From Collinsella aerofaciens (GTDB lineage Bacteria > Actinomycetota > Coriobacteriia > Coriobacteriales > Coriobacteriaceae), in the NCBI RefSeq assembly GCF_015558785.1, contig NZ_JADMOP010000009.1:1-64000 (forward strand): DNA of 64,000 nucleotides, in the 5' to 3' direction. The notes below the pieces were generated by a model, which ran no database searches, was not told the DNA's origin, and worked only from the letters and a program-made list of their open reading frames with translations. The position numbers and the translations under genes were made by a program. Position 1 is the stretch's first letter. Each line of letters begins with the position of its first letter. This document shows positions 37,210 to 46,430 of the stretch, piece after piece.

Positions 37210-37232
37210 AGAAATCTGGCGAGAAAGCCTGA

Positions 37233-37610
37233 TTACTTGAGGGTGACAGCAGCGCCAGCAGCCTCGAGCTTCTCCTTGGCAGCCTCGGCGTCCTCCTTCT
37301 TGGCACCCTCGAGAACAGCCTTGGGAGCGCCCTCGACGACCTCCTTGGCCTCCTTCAGGCCAAGGTTGGTGAGCTCACGGACGGCCTTGATGACCTGGAT
37401 CTTGTTGTCGCCGAAGCCCTCGAGCACGACGTCAAACTCGGTCTTCTCCTCGGCCTCAGCAGCGCCAGCAGCGGGAGCGGCGACAACAGCGGCAGGAGCA
37501 GCGGCGGAAACGCCGAAGGTGTCCTCGATAGCCTTGACGAGCTCGGAAGCCTCGAGAAGGGTCATTTCCTTAAGAGCATCGATGATCTCATCGGTGGTAA
37601 GCTTAGCCAT
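37233..37610 (-). CDS. rplL: 50S ribosomal protein L7/L12
   Basis: This 125-residue stalk protein recruits and activates translational GTPases. It has an N-terminal dimer domain, an Ala/Pro/Gly hinge (about 38-55) and the C-terminal domain ([15 protein letters not shown]). The start at 37610 ([10 protein letters not shown]) is canonical; an in-frame ATG 33 bp upstream would add a non-homologous leader. It follows rplJ. Confidence 0.97.
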   Translation of the reverse strand: MAKLTTDEIIDALKEMTLLEASELVKAIEDTFGVSAAAPAAVVAAPAAGAAEAEEKTEFDVVLEGFGDNKIQVIKAVRELTNLGLKEAKEVVEGAPKAVLEGAKKEDAEAAKEKLEAAGAAVTLK

Positions 37611-37712
37611 TTCTAAGTCCTTTCGGTTTCCGTGTCTGTGCACGGAGATCAGTTAAAACACGACGCGAACGCGCCAGGGGTGCGGCGTTGCCGCCGCGGG
37701 TGAAAACAGCAA

Positions 37713-38234
37713 CTAGGCTGCCTTCTGCTCGGAGACCTGCTGGATCGAACGAGCGAGACCAGAGGAAACGCCGTTGACGCAGACAGCGATGTCGCGAGCG
37801 AAACCGGAGATGAGACCGGCGATCTGGCCGAGAAGCTGATCCTTGGTGGGCAGCTCGGCGATAGCCTTAACATCATCAGCGGAAACGGCCTTGCCGTCGG
37901 AGATACCGCCCTTGATCTCAAGGACGCCCTTGGACTTAGCGGAGAAGTCCTTAAGGGCCTTAGCGGCCTCGACCGGCTCGGACTCGTAGAACACATAAGC
38001 GACGGGACCGGCGAGAATCTCGTCGAGCTCGGGCTGCTCCTGGTTCTTGAGGGCGATCTTGACCAGGTTGTTCTTGTAGACCTTCATCTCGGCGCCGCAC
38101 TCGCGAAGCTGATGACGCAGCTCCTGAGCCTGCTTAACCGTCAGACCGTTGTAGTTGACGACGAACAGACCGGCGTTCTCGGCGATACGGGACTCGATCT
38201 CTGCAACCTTGTCGATTTTGTACTGCTGGGGCAT
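37713..38234 (-). CDS. rplJ: 50S ribosomal protein L10
   Basis: This 173-residue L10 is the base of the L7/L12 stalk. It begins MPQQYKIDKVAEIESRI and contains the conserved GLTVKQAQELRHQLRE and VYKNNLVKIAL. L10 also binds its own mRNA leader to regulate rplJL. GGAGGTG precedes the start. Confidence 0.96.
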   Translation of the reverse strand: MPQQYKIDKVAEIESRIAENAGLFVVNYNGLTVKQAQELRHQLRECGAEMKVYKNNLVKIALKNQEQPELDEILAGPVAYVFYESEPVEAAKALKDFSAKSKGVLEIKGGISDGKAVSADDVKAIAELPTKDQLLGQIAGLISGFARDIAVCVNGVSSGLARSIQQVSEQKAA

Positions 38235-38299
38235 GAATTACACCTCCTCGAATTCTTTCCGGGCACGGTCCGCCACAAGGACGTGACGGGGGCATGTCC

Positions 38300-38336
38300 A
38301 AAAAGAAAGCCCCCGCGCTGCATGAGCGACGGGGGC
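38300..38336 (-). terminator. Attenuator after the L10 leader
   Basis: On the minus strand GCCCCCGTCGCT pairs with AGCGCGGGGGC around CATGC, followed by TTTCTTTTT (38300-38308). It lies between the leader and rplJ, as expected for an attenuator. Confidence 0.75.
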
Positions 38337-38339
38337 GAG

Positions 38340-38444
38340 AAGACATATCTACTCGACCACCTCGGCTGGCGGGATGTCCCATTAAGCTCGCGGGCGATGC
38401 CCGTTTGCACCGGCTGTCTCTGGCAGCGGATTCGTGCGTGAACC
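38340..38444 (-). ncRNA. Ribosomal protein L10 leader
   Basis: The rplJ 5' region carries the consensus elements of the L10 leader: GCCAGAGACAGCCGGTGC, then TTAAT, then CCAGCCGAGG, read on the minus strand. In this family L10 or the L10-L12 complex binds and lowers rplJL expression. An intrinsic terminator follows directly, suggesting a transcriptional step. The match is from memory of the consensus, not a covariance search. Confidence 0.8.
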
Positions 38445-38450
38445 GAAAGT

Positions 38451-38479
38451 ATTATGGCGGGGACCCCGGCGTCGGTCAA
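38451..38479 (-). promoter_or_regulatory. rplJ promoter
   Basis: On the minus strand TTGACC (38474-38479), 17 bp, CATAAT (38451-38456). The predicted transcript start near 38444 coincides with the beginning of the L10 leader. Confidence 0.8.
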
Positions 38480-38605
38480 TGGAAACCCTGGCTGCACACA
38501 ATTCCACCATCCGGCACGCGTCGCCGAAGGCCAGGGTTGCCGTTGGCCGGCGCGCCCCACTCATAATGCTTGGGTCGGTGGGCTGATGTGTTGCGTCCCT
38601 GATGG

Positions 38606-39742
38606 CTACAGGGTTGAAACGAAGTTGGACAGGCGGCGGAGACCTTCGTCCAGGTTTTCATCGCTTACGCAGTAGCTGAGGCGGATGTGGCCTTCGGTGC
38701 CGAAACAGTCGCCCGGGACTAGGGCTACGTTTGCTTCTTTGATGGCTTTGATGCAGAAGTCTTCGCTGGTTAGGCCGAACTTTTTGATGCTCGGGAAAGT
38801 ATAGAAGGCTCCTGCGGGCTCTACTACGTCGAGGCCCATGGCGTCTAGGGCTGTGAGTACGCGCTCGCGACGGGCTCGGTAGACTTCGAGCATGGGGGTT
38901 GGGTTGACGGTCAGGGCTCGGGCCGCGGCGTCCATCTCGAAGGAGACGGCGCTCGATACTAGGTATTGGTGAGCCTTGGCGATCTCGGCGATGACGGGCC
39001 CTGCCGCTGCAAGCCAGCCCAAGCGCCAGCCGGTCATAGCCCAGGGCTTGGAGAAGCTCTCGATGACGACCGTCTGCTCACGCAGCTCCGGGTGACGCTG
39101 GGCAAAGCGCTCGTAGCCATCCACATAGACCAGGCGGTTGTATACGTCGTCGCAGACCACGTAGATGCCCGCCTCCTCCGCCACGCGCGCCACGGCGTCG
39201 AGCGACGCCGCGTTGAGGATGCAACCCGTGGGATTGTTGGGCGAGCAGATGACGATGGCCTTGGTCGCCGGCGTCACGCAGGCACGAAGCGCCTCCTCAT
39301 CAATCTGAAATTGCGCAGGCTCCGTATCCAAAAAGACCGCTTTGGCGTGATTGGCCACGACGATGCTCTCGTACAGGCCAAAGGCCGGCGTGGGGATGAT
39401 GACCTCGTCGCCGGGGTTGAGCATAGCCATGAATGTTGCCGACAGGGCCTCGGTCGCGCCGTCGGTTAGGATGACCTCGTCGGCCGAAAACGTAAGGCCC
39501 GCGTCCCCCATGTAGGCAGATAACGCCTCACGCAAGGCGGGGCGACCGTTGTTGGGCGGATAGTGCGTGTCACCGCGGTCCAGTGCGGCGATCACCTCGG
39601 CACTAATCACATCGGGCGTGGGAAAATCGGGCTCGCCAAGCGCAAGCGCGATGCACCCCGGGTGCTGGGCGGCGAGCGCGTTAATCCGGCGGATACCGGA
39701 GGGCTTGAGCATGGCAAGCGAGGTATTCATGGGCAGACGCAT
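38606..39742 (-). CDS. Class I/II pyridoxal phosphate aminotransferase
   Basis: This 378-residue fold-type I aminotransferase has SPNNPTGCILN and the PLP lysine in IESFSKPWAMTGWRLGW (about 230-246). It resembles the aspartate/aromatic aminotransferase Ib group (PatA/AspC-like), which transfers amino groups to 2-oxoglutarate. The exact substrate is not certain. AAAGGA lies before the ATG. It is monocistronic as far as can be seen. Confidence 0.88.
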   Translation of the reverse strand: MRLPMNTSLAMLKPSGIRRINALAAQHPGCIALALGEPDFPTPDVISAEVIAALDRGDTHYPPNNGRPALREALSAYMGDAGLTFSADEVILTDGATEALSATFMAMLNPGDEVIIPTPAFGLYESIVVANHAKAVFLDTEPAQFQIDEEALRACVTPATKAIVICSPNNPTGCILNAASLDAVARVAEEAGIYVVCDDVYNRLVYVDGYERFAQRHPELREQTVVIESFSKPWAMTGWRLGWLAAAGPVIAEIAKAHQYLVSSAVSFEMDAAARALTVNPTPMLEVYRARRERVLTALDAMGLDVVEPAGAFYTFPSIKKFGLTSEDFCIKAIKEANVALVPGDCFGTEGHIRLSYCVSDENLDEGLRRLSNFVSTL

Positions 39743-39835
39743 GGCGTTCCTTTCGTAAGGGTTGCACTAGGATAGCGCGGCGGGGCGCCACCAGACGGTG
39801 TAACCTAAACGGAAACGAGCCGGAAAGGAGATGGC

Positions 39836-40492
39836 ATGGAGACAATCGCGCGTGGCGACGTACCAAAAACACTACAAACCATTGCGTATATCAGTATTCC
39901 CAAGAGCGCCGATCTTGAGTTTTTGCTCTGGGACTTGCAGGATGCCATCGCCGCCTATGCTCAGCTTTCTGGCACCGCGCTCCCCCGCCCAGTCGACTTG
40001 AAGGCAAATGACGCCGGCAGCGTTGCCGATGGCATCGTGCTGGCCATTGAAGATGTGGCTGACGATGAGACGTTGACAGCTATCGAGCAGGCGCTTGAGC
40101 GCTTTGGCAGTACGGGAGCGCGTGTCTATGCCGTGATTCGAGCCGCACAACGGGGCGCTGAGCAGGCGCGTGGGACCGCCGTTCGCCTGCACAAGGCATG
40201 TGAGCGCCATGACCAATTGTGGTGTGGCGGCGTTGCCATCTGCGCCGGCAGCGGCATCGCAGCGCTTCGCCATTCCCCACGCATGGGCCTCTTGCGCCGA
40301 CCATTTTCGGAAGCGATAGATAAGCTTGTGGGCGCTGTGCGCATGGGCTGCTCCGTCGAGCATGCACAGCGACTTGGCGGCGGCAATGCCGCCAACGTCG
40401 ACGCCGACGGCATGGTTTGCGCCGAGCCAGCCGTGCCCGCGCCGATCTGGCACGCCGTTATGAGGCATCTTGCCGAGCACTCAAACTGCTAA
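39836..40492 (+). CDS. Hypothetical protein, possibly flavodoxin/FMN reductase-like
   Basis: I do not firmly recognise this 218-residue protein. It has no signal peptide or membrane segment. The middle (GARVYAVIRAAQRG through LWCGGVAICAGSGIAAL) and PRMGLLRRPFSEAIDKL have the rhythm of NADPH-dependent FMN reductases, but the flavin-phosphate loop is not evident. The ribosome binding site is GAAAGGAG. It converges with the glycosylase gene, and the two stop codons overlap by four bases. Confidence 0.6.
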   Translation: METIARGDVPKTLQTIAYISIPKSADLEFLLWDLQDAIAAYAQLSGTALPRPVDLKANDAGSVADGIVLAIEDVADDETLTAIEQALERFGSTGARVYAVIRAAQRGAEQARGTAVRLHKACERHDQLWCGGVAICAGSGIAALRHSPRMGLLRRPFSEAIDKLVGAVRMGCSVEHAQRLGGGNAANVDADGMVCAEPAVPAPIWHAVMRHLAEHSNC

Positions 40493-41058
40493 ATCGAAAA
40501 AGCCTGCCAATCAACGGCTTCACTCCAGCGCTCGACAAGGCGTTCCAGACGCCACGCCGCATTGGCGGGACTTGTCGACGGCAGAACGATGGCCGGCAGC
40601 CCGGTGCGCTCTTGTAGATAGCGCTTGTAGAGCCGGCCAGCTGTACCACCGTTGCATATCACCTGCTCAATGGGAGCTGCGCCGGTAATGCGCTCGATAT
40701 GTGCCGGCACAACGTTGCGGATGCTCGCGTCGCTCGAGCCCTTAATGTCGCAGCTCTCGATTGCATCCCACAGGGCCACGCCGCCGTTCAGCAGCATGGC
40801 CCGCTTGGCGGCAATGGAGGCATCGAGCGTCGCGGGCTCACCGCTTGCCAAAGGATCGCCCTCGTTGGGCGGCACAGGCATACCGAGGCACGTGGCCATC
40901 ACACGCCAAAAGCGATTCTGAGGGTTGCCGTAATAAAAGGCATTAGCGCGCGACAGCACCGAGGGAAACGATCCGAGCACCAAAACGCGCGAGTGCTGGT
41001 CGAACACGGGCTCAAACCCATGCTCAATATGTTGATAGCCCTCGTCAGACGCTGCCAT
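40489..41058 (-). CDS. DNA-deoxyinosine glycosylase (uracil-DNA glycosylase superfamily)
   Basis: This 189-residue member of the family 6 (hypoxanthine) branch of the uracil-DNA glycosylase superfamily shows motif 1 VLGSFPSVLSR, the substrate-pocket YGNPQNRFW and motif 2 LPSTSPANA. Such enzymes excise hypoxanthine left by adenine deamination and start base excision repair. The gene is three bases after the GH13 gene and probably cotranscribed. Its 3' end overlaps the convergent gene. Confidence 0.85.
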   Translation of the reverse strand: MAASDEGYQHIEHGFEPVFDQHSRVLVLGSFPSVLSRANAFYYGNPQNRFWRVMATCLGMPVPPNEGDPLASGEPATLDASIAAKRAMLLNGGVALWDAIESCDIKGSSDASIRNVVPAHIERITGAAPIEQVICNGGTAGRLYKRYLQERTGLPAIVLPSTSPANAAWRLERLVERWSEAVDWQAFSI

Positions 41059-41061
41059 GGC

Positions 41062-42438
41062 CTAGGCCCTCAACAGATAGCGCACCTCGTAGGGCGCAAG
41101 CTCAAGGGAGCCCGCCAGCTCGACCGTGGGCACGCCGTCGGCAAGCAAATCGACAAAGGAGCCGTTGAGCTCGCCGGCGCCAAAGGTGTAAGGCTCGTCC
41201 ACGGCGTTCACCGCCACGAGCACCGTCGCGTCGTCGCAGGCGCGCTCGAACAGCAGCTGCTTGTTCTGGATCACCACATTGCGATAGGCACCGTAGTTGA
41301 GAGCACGGGCCGCCGCGTCGTTTGCCGAGCGCAGGTGCGCCAGCTGCGTGATGAAGGCCGTCAGCTCGTTGGGCGCAGGCTCATCGAGCGCAGGGCGCAG
41401 CGCCCAGTCGCCATCGGGGCCGCCCTTTTCACCAGCAATTCCCCACTCGCTGCCATAGTAGACGCACGGAATGCCCGGCATGCCAAAGAGCATGCCATAG
41501 GCGGGACGCAGGCACGACTTGTCGGTGAGGATGCTTGCCAGGCGCGGCACGTCGTGGTTGTCGACAAACGACAGCAGGTGTTTGCCGCGGTAGACGCACC
41601 AGGGGTCGCCGCCAAACTGGCGATGCAGCGAATGGGCGATCTCGAACATGTTGACCGAGTTAAAGCTGGAGTACAGGCCCTTGTAGCACTCGTAGTTGGT
41701 GCAGGAGTCGAGCATCTCGTCGTTGACGATTTGGTTGTAGTCGCCGTGGAGCGTCTCGCCAATCAGCACAAAGTCGGGCTTGAGCTCACGGGTAAAAGCG
41801 TGCAGGCGGCGCATGAAGTCGCGGTCGAGCATATAGGCAACGTCCAAGCGCAGGCCGTCGACGCCAAAGACCTCGGCCCAGCGACGCACGGACTCAAGCA
41901 GGTAATTGACCACGGCGGGGTTTTGCAGGTTGAGCTTCACAAGCTCAAAATGGCCCTCCCAGCCCTCATACCAAAAGCCGTCGCCGTAGCACGAGTCACC
42001 GTCAAAGCTGATGTGGAACCAATCCTTGTACGGCGAATCCCACTTGCGCTCCTGCACATCGCGGAAGGCCCAAAAACCGCGGCCGACGTGGTTGAAGACG
42101 GCATCGAGCACCACGCGGATACCGTGGGCATGCAGTGTGTCGCACACGGCGGCAAAGTCGACATCCCCACCCAGGCGGCGGTCGATATGGCGCAGGCTGC
42201 GCGTATCGTAGCCGTGGCTATCGGACTCGAGCGGCGGGTTGATGAGCACAGTGCCAACGCCGAGTTCCTGCAGGTAGTCGGCCCATTTGGCAATCTTCAT
42301 GATGGGCGCATCGGGGCTAGCTGTGGCATCGGCGGCCTGGGCGAGCTCATCCTCGGCAACGGGGGCGGCGTTTTCGCGCGGAGCTCCACAAAAGCCCAGC
42401 GGATAGATCTGATAGAACGTCGTCTCGTATGCCCACAT
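41062..42438 (-). CDS. Glycoside hydrolase family 13 (alpha-amylase family) enzyme
   Basis: This 458-residue GH13 enzyme has all four conserved regions: DAVFNH (112-117), GLRLDVAYM with nucleophile D199, LIGETLHGD with acid/base E228, and FVDNHD with D296. No signal peptide is present, so it is probably cytoplasmic. It may be a maltodextrin or alpha-glucan degrading enzyme. A short C-terminal beta domain follows the barrel. The substrate is inferred only from the family. Confidence 0.88.
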   Translation of the reverse strand: MWAYETTFYQIYPLGFCGAPRENAAPVAEDELAQAADATASPDAPIMKIAKWADYLQELGVGTVLINPPLESDSHGYDTRSLRHIDRRLGGDVDFAAVCDTLHAHGIRVVLDAVFNHVGRGFWAFRDVQERKWDSPYKDWFHISFDGDSCYGDGFWYEGWEGHFELVKLNLQNPAVVNYLLESVRRWAEVFGVDGLRLDVAYMLDRDFMRRLHAFTRELKPDFVLIGETLHGDYNQIVNDEMLDSCTNYECYKGLYSSFNSVNMFEIAHSLHRQFGGDPWCVYRGKHLLSFVDNHDVPRLASILTDKSCLRPAYGMLFGMPGIPCVYYGSEWGIAGEKGGPDGDWALRPALDEPAPNELTAFITQLAHLRSANDAAARALNYGAYRNVVIQNKQLLFERACDDATVLVAVNAVDEPYTFGAGELNGSFVDLLADGVPTVELAGSLELAPYEVRYLLRA

Positions 42439-42509
42439 AGCAACCTCCCGGTAAGCTCAACACAACGACATCCATTGTATGCCTGCCGTGCATCCCCTCC
42501 CCCAAAATA

Positions 42510-42576
42510 AGTTGCGGTGGAATAGTTCCTGCTTGAGCCTTCAAAGGCCTTAAACAGGAACTATTCCACCGCAACT
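42510..42576. repeat. GTTGCGGTGG palindrome, copy 1
   Basis: A perfect 22-bp stem pairs AGTTGCGGTGGAATAGTTCC (extended by TG; 42510-42531) with its complement at 42555-42576. The loop contains a small inner hairpin GCCTT/AAGGC. Outer CCCCTC (42494-42499) and GAGGGG (42580-42585) extend it. There is no U-tract. A second copy lies at 51964-52028. Confidence 0.85.
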
Positions 42577-42591
42577 GATGAGGGGACGTGG

Positions 42592-43788
42592 CTAGGCGAC
42601 GGGCTTGGCGCGGCGGATGGCTGGGAACATCACCGTGATGGCGAGGATAACGCCCACGACGGCAATCGCCCCGCCCGCGAAGCCGATCCAAGCGATACCG
42701 GGACCCGAAACCACGGCGCCGCCGATTGCGGTGCCCGTGCCAATACCGAGGTTAAACAGGCCCGAGAAGATCGACATGGCGACGGCTGACGAATCTGCCG
42801 GCGTGTGCTTGATGAGCTCGGCCTGGAACGCCACATTGAAGGCCGTGGCGCAGCAGCCCCACAGTGCGCAGACGGCAAGCACTGTCACGAGCGACGATGC
42901 GGCCGGCCCCATGAGCAGCAGGGCCACCGGCACGCCGGAGAGCGTAATAGCAAGGAACGGAAAACGGTGCCCGTCGAACAGGCGGCTGAACAGCCAGCTG
43001 CCCACCAAGCCGGAACAGCCAAACGCCGTCAGCGTCATGGTGATGGCGCCCGCATCGACGTGCGCGACCTGCGCCAGGAAGGGCTCGATATAGCTGTAGC
43101 TTGCGTAATAGCCGGTCGCCATGAAGACCGTGACTGCGTAGAGCGCGATGAGGAGCGGGTTCTTGAGCAGCTCGGGCAGCTGTTTGACGGTAAAGCGCTC
43201 ACCCGCCGGCATGGCCGGGAACACCGCTGCCTGGTAGACGACCGCGATGGCTGAGAGGCCCCCGACCACGGCAAACGTCATGCGCCAGCCCACGGCCAAG
43301 CCAATGGCGCGACCGAGAGGCAGGCCAAAGATCTGCGCGATGGACGAGCCCGTGGCGATCATGCTGATGGCGAGCGCGCCGTGGCGAGTGTCGACCAGGC
43401 GCGAGGCCATAATCGAGGCGACTGACCAGAACACGGCATGTGCGCAAGCGACCACCAGGCGCGCGCAGACCAGGATGGGATAGGTCGGCGCCACAGCGGA
43501 CAGGAACTGACCGAGCGAGAACACGGCCAGCACGCCCAGCAGCATCCGCTTGAACTCGAAGCGCGAGGCAAACACCATGAGCGGCAACGACAGCAGCATG
43601 ACGCCCCAGGCATAGACCGAGATCATGATGCCAGCTTGGGCCTCGGTGAGCGAAAACGATGCAGCGATGTCGGTCAGCAGGCCGATGGGCATGAACTCCG
43701 ACGTGTTGAACACGAACGCGCAGCAGGTGAGCCCGATGAGCGGGAGCCACTGCCTGAGCGTGATGCCGTCTTGCTTTGTTTGAGCCAT
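42592..43788 (-). CDS. MFS transporter, sugar efflux (SotB-like) type
   Basis: This 398-residue, twelve-helix major facilitator of the DHA1 group begins with the signature FVFNTSEFMPIGLLTDIA typical of SotB/YdeA sugar or drug exporters. Motif A-like sequence appears as ASRFEFKRMLLG. It probably exports a sugar, sugar phosphate analogue or drug with proton exchange. It is monocistronic, with the GTTGCGGTGG palindrome at its 3' end. Confidence 0.85.
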   Translation of the reverse strand: MAQTKQDGITLRQWLPLIGLTCCAFVFNTSEFMPIGLLTDIAASFSLTEAQAGIMISVYAWGVMLLSLPLMVFASRFEFKRMLLGVLAVFSLGQFLSAVAPTYPILVCARLVVACAHAVFWSVASIMASRLVDTRHGALAISMIATGSSIAQIFGLPLGRAIGLAVGWRMTFAVVGGLSAIAVVYQAAVFPAMPAGERFTVKQLPELLKNPLLIALYAVTVFMATGYYASYSYIEPFLAQVAHVDAGAITMTLTAFGCSGLVGSWLFSRLFDGHRFPFLAITLSGVPVALLLMGPAASSLVTVLAVCALWGCCATAFNVAFQAELIKHTPADSSAVAMSIFSGLFNLGIGTGTAIGGAVVSGPGIAWIGFAGGAIAVVGVILAITVMFPAIRRAKPVA

Positions 43789-43825
43789 ATAGGAAAACCT
43801 CTCCGATTATCTTGAGCGGTGGGCG

Positions 43826-43831
43826 ATTATA
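43826..43831 (-). promoter_or_regulatory. Probable MFS gene extended -10 promoter
   Basis: On the minus strand TGCTATAAT is a consensus extended -10 about 38 bp before the MFS start. No clear -35 is present. The surrounding gap 43789-43963 is AT-rich and holds nothing else recognised. Confidence 0.5.
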
Positions 43832-43963
43832 GCAATGAGAAGTCTATAAAATGAGCAACAAAAGAATTCTTGGAAAACGATTGTTAACAAACGGCGCGCC
43901 AATTCTGCTTAGAAAGCAAGGTACGCAGGAACTCAATGTCGAAAACGCGGCTTCATCTTCGGG

Positions 43964-44791
43964 CTATCGATCCTGCTCGGATACGCACAAGGACACCCCC
44001 ATGAGCACGTCAATTTCGAGCCAACTCGCAACCGCACAATGAACTAGCAAAAGCAGCATATAAGCAAACGCCCCATAATAAAGTCCCTCATGCACAAGCG
44101 CCGTCACTGAAAGTGCCGACGGCAGCGCCGCACTCGAAACTACCCATCCAACAAGAACCTGGATAGCGCAACTTGCAACCAGGTTCCATGCCACCAGCAG
44201 CGTTGCGGGACGCGCGATTTCTCTCCAGGAGGAACGAAGCACCGTGACCGAACGCATGATGTAGCGTGGTGCAAACCGAATGCCTCGTAGTCCCCTCTGC
44301 TCCACGTCCGCATCTTCAATTAACACGAATACGAACGACGCGGAAAGAAGCGTCACGATTACTGCCACCACAAGCGAGCACAACACCCCGAGCTGACTGC
44401 TCGCAAGCGAGGCAAAGACTACAATTGCCGATAAAATCAAGTGAACCAAATAAATTAGCAGCGCCCCAGAAATCTGGAGGGGAACCGTCGAGGCCAAGAG
44501 ATAAACCGGAGGGGTTCGAGCAGGTTGCACCGTCTCTTTGGACCGGTCGACGGCAAATAATGAAAAAGCCACATTCGATAGAAGCAGGTTTAAAAAGGCC
44601 GCGACCACAGTGCAAATAAGCGTAATGGACGGATTGATATAGGCGAGCTCAGTTGCAACGTTTGATACACCAATTTGAAGCGCGCTCATAACAAACAAGG
44701 GGATATATAACGCCATCGTGCAGCCACTCCGGCATTCCTTCGCCCGATCGCCCGATTCCAGAAAGACATTGAAGTTCTCTCGCAAGTTCAC
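43964..44791 (-). CDS. Integral membrane protein of unknown function
   Basis: This 275-residue protein with about six hydrophobic segments (for example ALYIPLFVMSALQIGV and LLVAWNLVASCAIQVLVGWVV) is not recognised. A charged loop (EDADVEQRGLRG) lies mid-protein. The start is GTG with only a weak ribosome binding site, and base composition is AT-richer than the neighbours, which may point to later acquisition. It lies between the MFS gene and the GH4 cluster. Confidence 0.6.
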   Translation of the reverse strand: MNLRENFNVFLESGDRAKECRSGCTMALYIPLFVMSALQIGVSNVATELAYINPSITLICTVVAAFLNLLLSNVAFSLFAVDRSKETVQPARTPPVYLLASTVPLQISGALLIYLVHLILSAIVVFASLASSQLGVLCSLVVAVIVTLLSASFVFVLIEDADVEQRGLRGIRFAPRYIMRSVTVLRSSWREIARPATLLVAWNLVASCAIQVLVGWVVSSAALPSALSVTALVHEGLYYGAFAYMLLLLVHCAVASWLEIDVLMGVSLCVSEQDR

Positions 44792-44881
44792 TCTATACCC
44801 GTTTTCTTACTAAGCAGGGCGAACGGGCGCCAATATAAACGCCGGTCCGCCCATCCATAATTTCTAGTTTTAACGTCCAGA

Positions 44882-46255
44882 CTAGTCTGTCCAGCCGTCG
44901 ATGTAGTCGCGGTTAAGCTCAAAGTACTGCGCGGCGATATCTTTCGCCAAGGAGTACGAATTAACGAGCGGGTGCATCGCGAGGCTCTCGACAATGTCGC
45001 GCTTCGATCGGTTAACGATGCCACGCGCCACGGTGCGCTCGTAGTATTTGACGCGACGAATCAATTCGAGGTTTCCCGCGGGCACAGAATCGGCTTCGAC
45101 GCGATGCGGCACGCAGCCATCGGTGGAGATATCGCACGTTGACTCAATGACATCTGTATCGAGAAGGCCGGGGATGGCGCCATTGTTGGGGGTGCACAGG
45201 ATCATCTGCTGCGTCTTGCCAGAGCGAGCAATATCCATGAAGCGGAGCGCGACACCTGCGTATCCGCCAGCATCTTTGCCGTACACGTCAAACGTCCACG
45301 GCTTGTCGCGATGAATACCCGTCTCGGCCGCCATGTAGTTGTTTTCGCGCATTCCGTACCACTTCTCAAAGCACGCGAGGCCTTTTTCGAAGTCGTTCTC
45401 AATATCGATAGATGCAAGCTCGCTCGTCATTTCTCGATTAATTTCTTCGATTAGTTCACCGCGCGTCTGGGGCGAAGAGAGAACGTTGGCAACGGCGCGC
45501 TCGCGATAGTAGAAATAGTATAGGTACTCATTTGGCACGCATCCGCGATTTAGGACGAGGTCCTTCTCGAAGAACCTAAGATCTGTATGAGCATATGCCC
45601 CGTCGTCGTGGATCAAGTCGGACATGATGTCCTCGCCGTCAACCGTCACATTGCGGAAGAACGAGAGGTGGTTGAGTCCATAGCACTCGCCCTGAACCGA
45701 TGCGGGATCAACGCCTTTATACTCGGCAAACTGATGCAACATGCCCGAGGGAGCATCGCAAATGCCATAAGTAAAATCATAGCCCATATCGCGTAGGGCC
45801 TGAGATACGACGCCAGCGGGATTAGTAAAGTTAAACACCTTGACGTCCGGCTTTGCGTACTTCTTGATTAACTCGCAATACGAAGCAAGCGCAGGGACGG
45901 AGCGCATGGCAAAAGACACGCCGGCTGCGCCAGTCGTCTCTTGGCCAAGAACCCCATGCGAAAGAGCAATGCGCTCATCGCGAACGCGCATATGGTCCCC
46001 ACCGACGCGAATCGTCGTGATCACGTAATCGGCGTCCTTAACGGCCTCGACTGCATCGCCCGTCAGTGAAAAATTAAGCGTGGGGCAAAGCATGCCCGAG
46101 ACATGGGCGGCAAGGCCACCGTAGATGCGCAGCTTCTCGGGATCATTGTCCATAAACACAAGTTCGTCGATTCCAAGCGATGACGCCTGCTGGGCTATGC
46201 TCTTTGCCAAAAACATGGAGCGGACGCCACCGCCACCTATGACCGTAAGTTTCAT
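44882..46255 (-). CDS. GH4 6-phospho-glucosidase, probably alpha-type
   Basis: This 457-residue glycosidase family 4 enzyme uses NAD+ and a divalent metal. The Rossmann start is MKLTVIGGGGVRS. The metal site is GICDAPSG (C166, D167), and GLNHLSFF holds H196. Phospho-alpha-glucosidases carry CDMP here and beta-types CN(V/S)P, so CDAP favours alpha. It would hydrolyse the disaccharide phosphate made by the PTS EIICB at 47246. It is divergent from the RpiR regulator. The start at 46255 is set by homology; GGGGG is its only ribosome binding site. Confidence 0.88.
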   Translation of the reverse strand: MKLTVIGGGGVRSMFLAKSIAQQASSLGIDELVFMDNDPEKLRIYGGLAAHVSGMLCPTLNFSLTGDAVEAVKDADYVITTIRVGGDHMRVRDERIALSHGVLGQETTGAAGVSFAMRSVPALASYCELIKKYAKPDVKVFNFTNPAGVVSQALRDMGYDFTYGICDAPSGMLHQFAEYKGVDPASVQGECYGLNHLSFFRNVTVDGEDIMSDLIHDDGAYAHTDLRFFEKDLVLNRGCVPNEYLYYFYYRERAVANVLSSPQTRGELIEEINREMTSELASIDIENDFEKGLACFEKWYGMRENNYMAAETGIHRDKPWTFDVYGKDAGGYAGVALRFMDIARSGKTQQMILCTPNNGAIPGLLDTDVIESTCDISTDGCVPHRVEADSVPAGNLELIRRVKYYERTVARGIVNRSKRDIVESLAMHPLVNSYSLAKDIAAQYFELNRDYIDGWTD

Positions 46256-46305
46256 ATCGAAACCCCCAATTAGCACATTCAATATTGCATGGTTCGCCTG
46301 TGTTT

Positions 46306-46318
46306 GGATATTGTATCC
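46306..46318. promoter_or_regulatory. Palindrome between GH4 and rpiR genes
   Basis: GGATA-TTG-TATCC is a perfect palindrome in the 175-bp divergent control region and a candidate RpiR operator. A second hairpin, CCCGCC with GGCGGG, lies at about 46338-46357. Confidence 0.45.
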
Positions 46319-46430
46319 AGCATGGAGGGCCGCTTCCCGCCCCGGTTGCAAGGCGGGAAAGGAATTCCCCAAGGAGTTATTATTTACGCAACGGAAGCGG
46401 CCACACACGTCCGGCGGGAAGGAAGCACCG

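Noticed and set aside
42510..42576. Ordinary terminator after the MFS gene
   Set aside because: No U-tract follows on either strand, and the stem is conserved at a distant site, so it is listed as a repeat.
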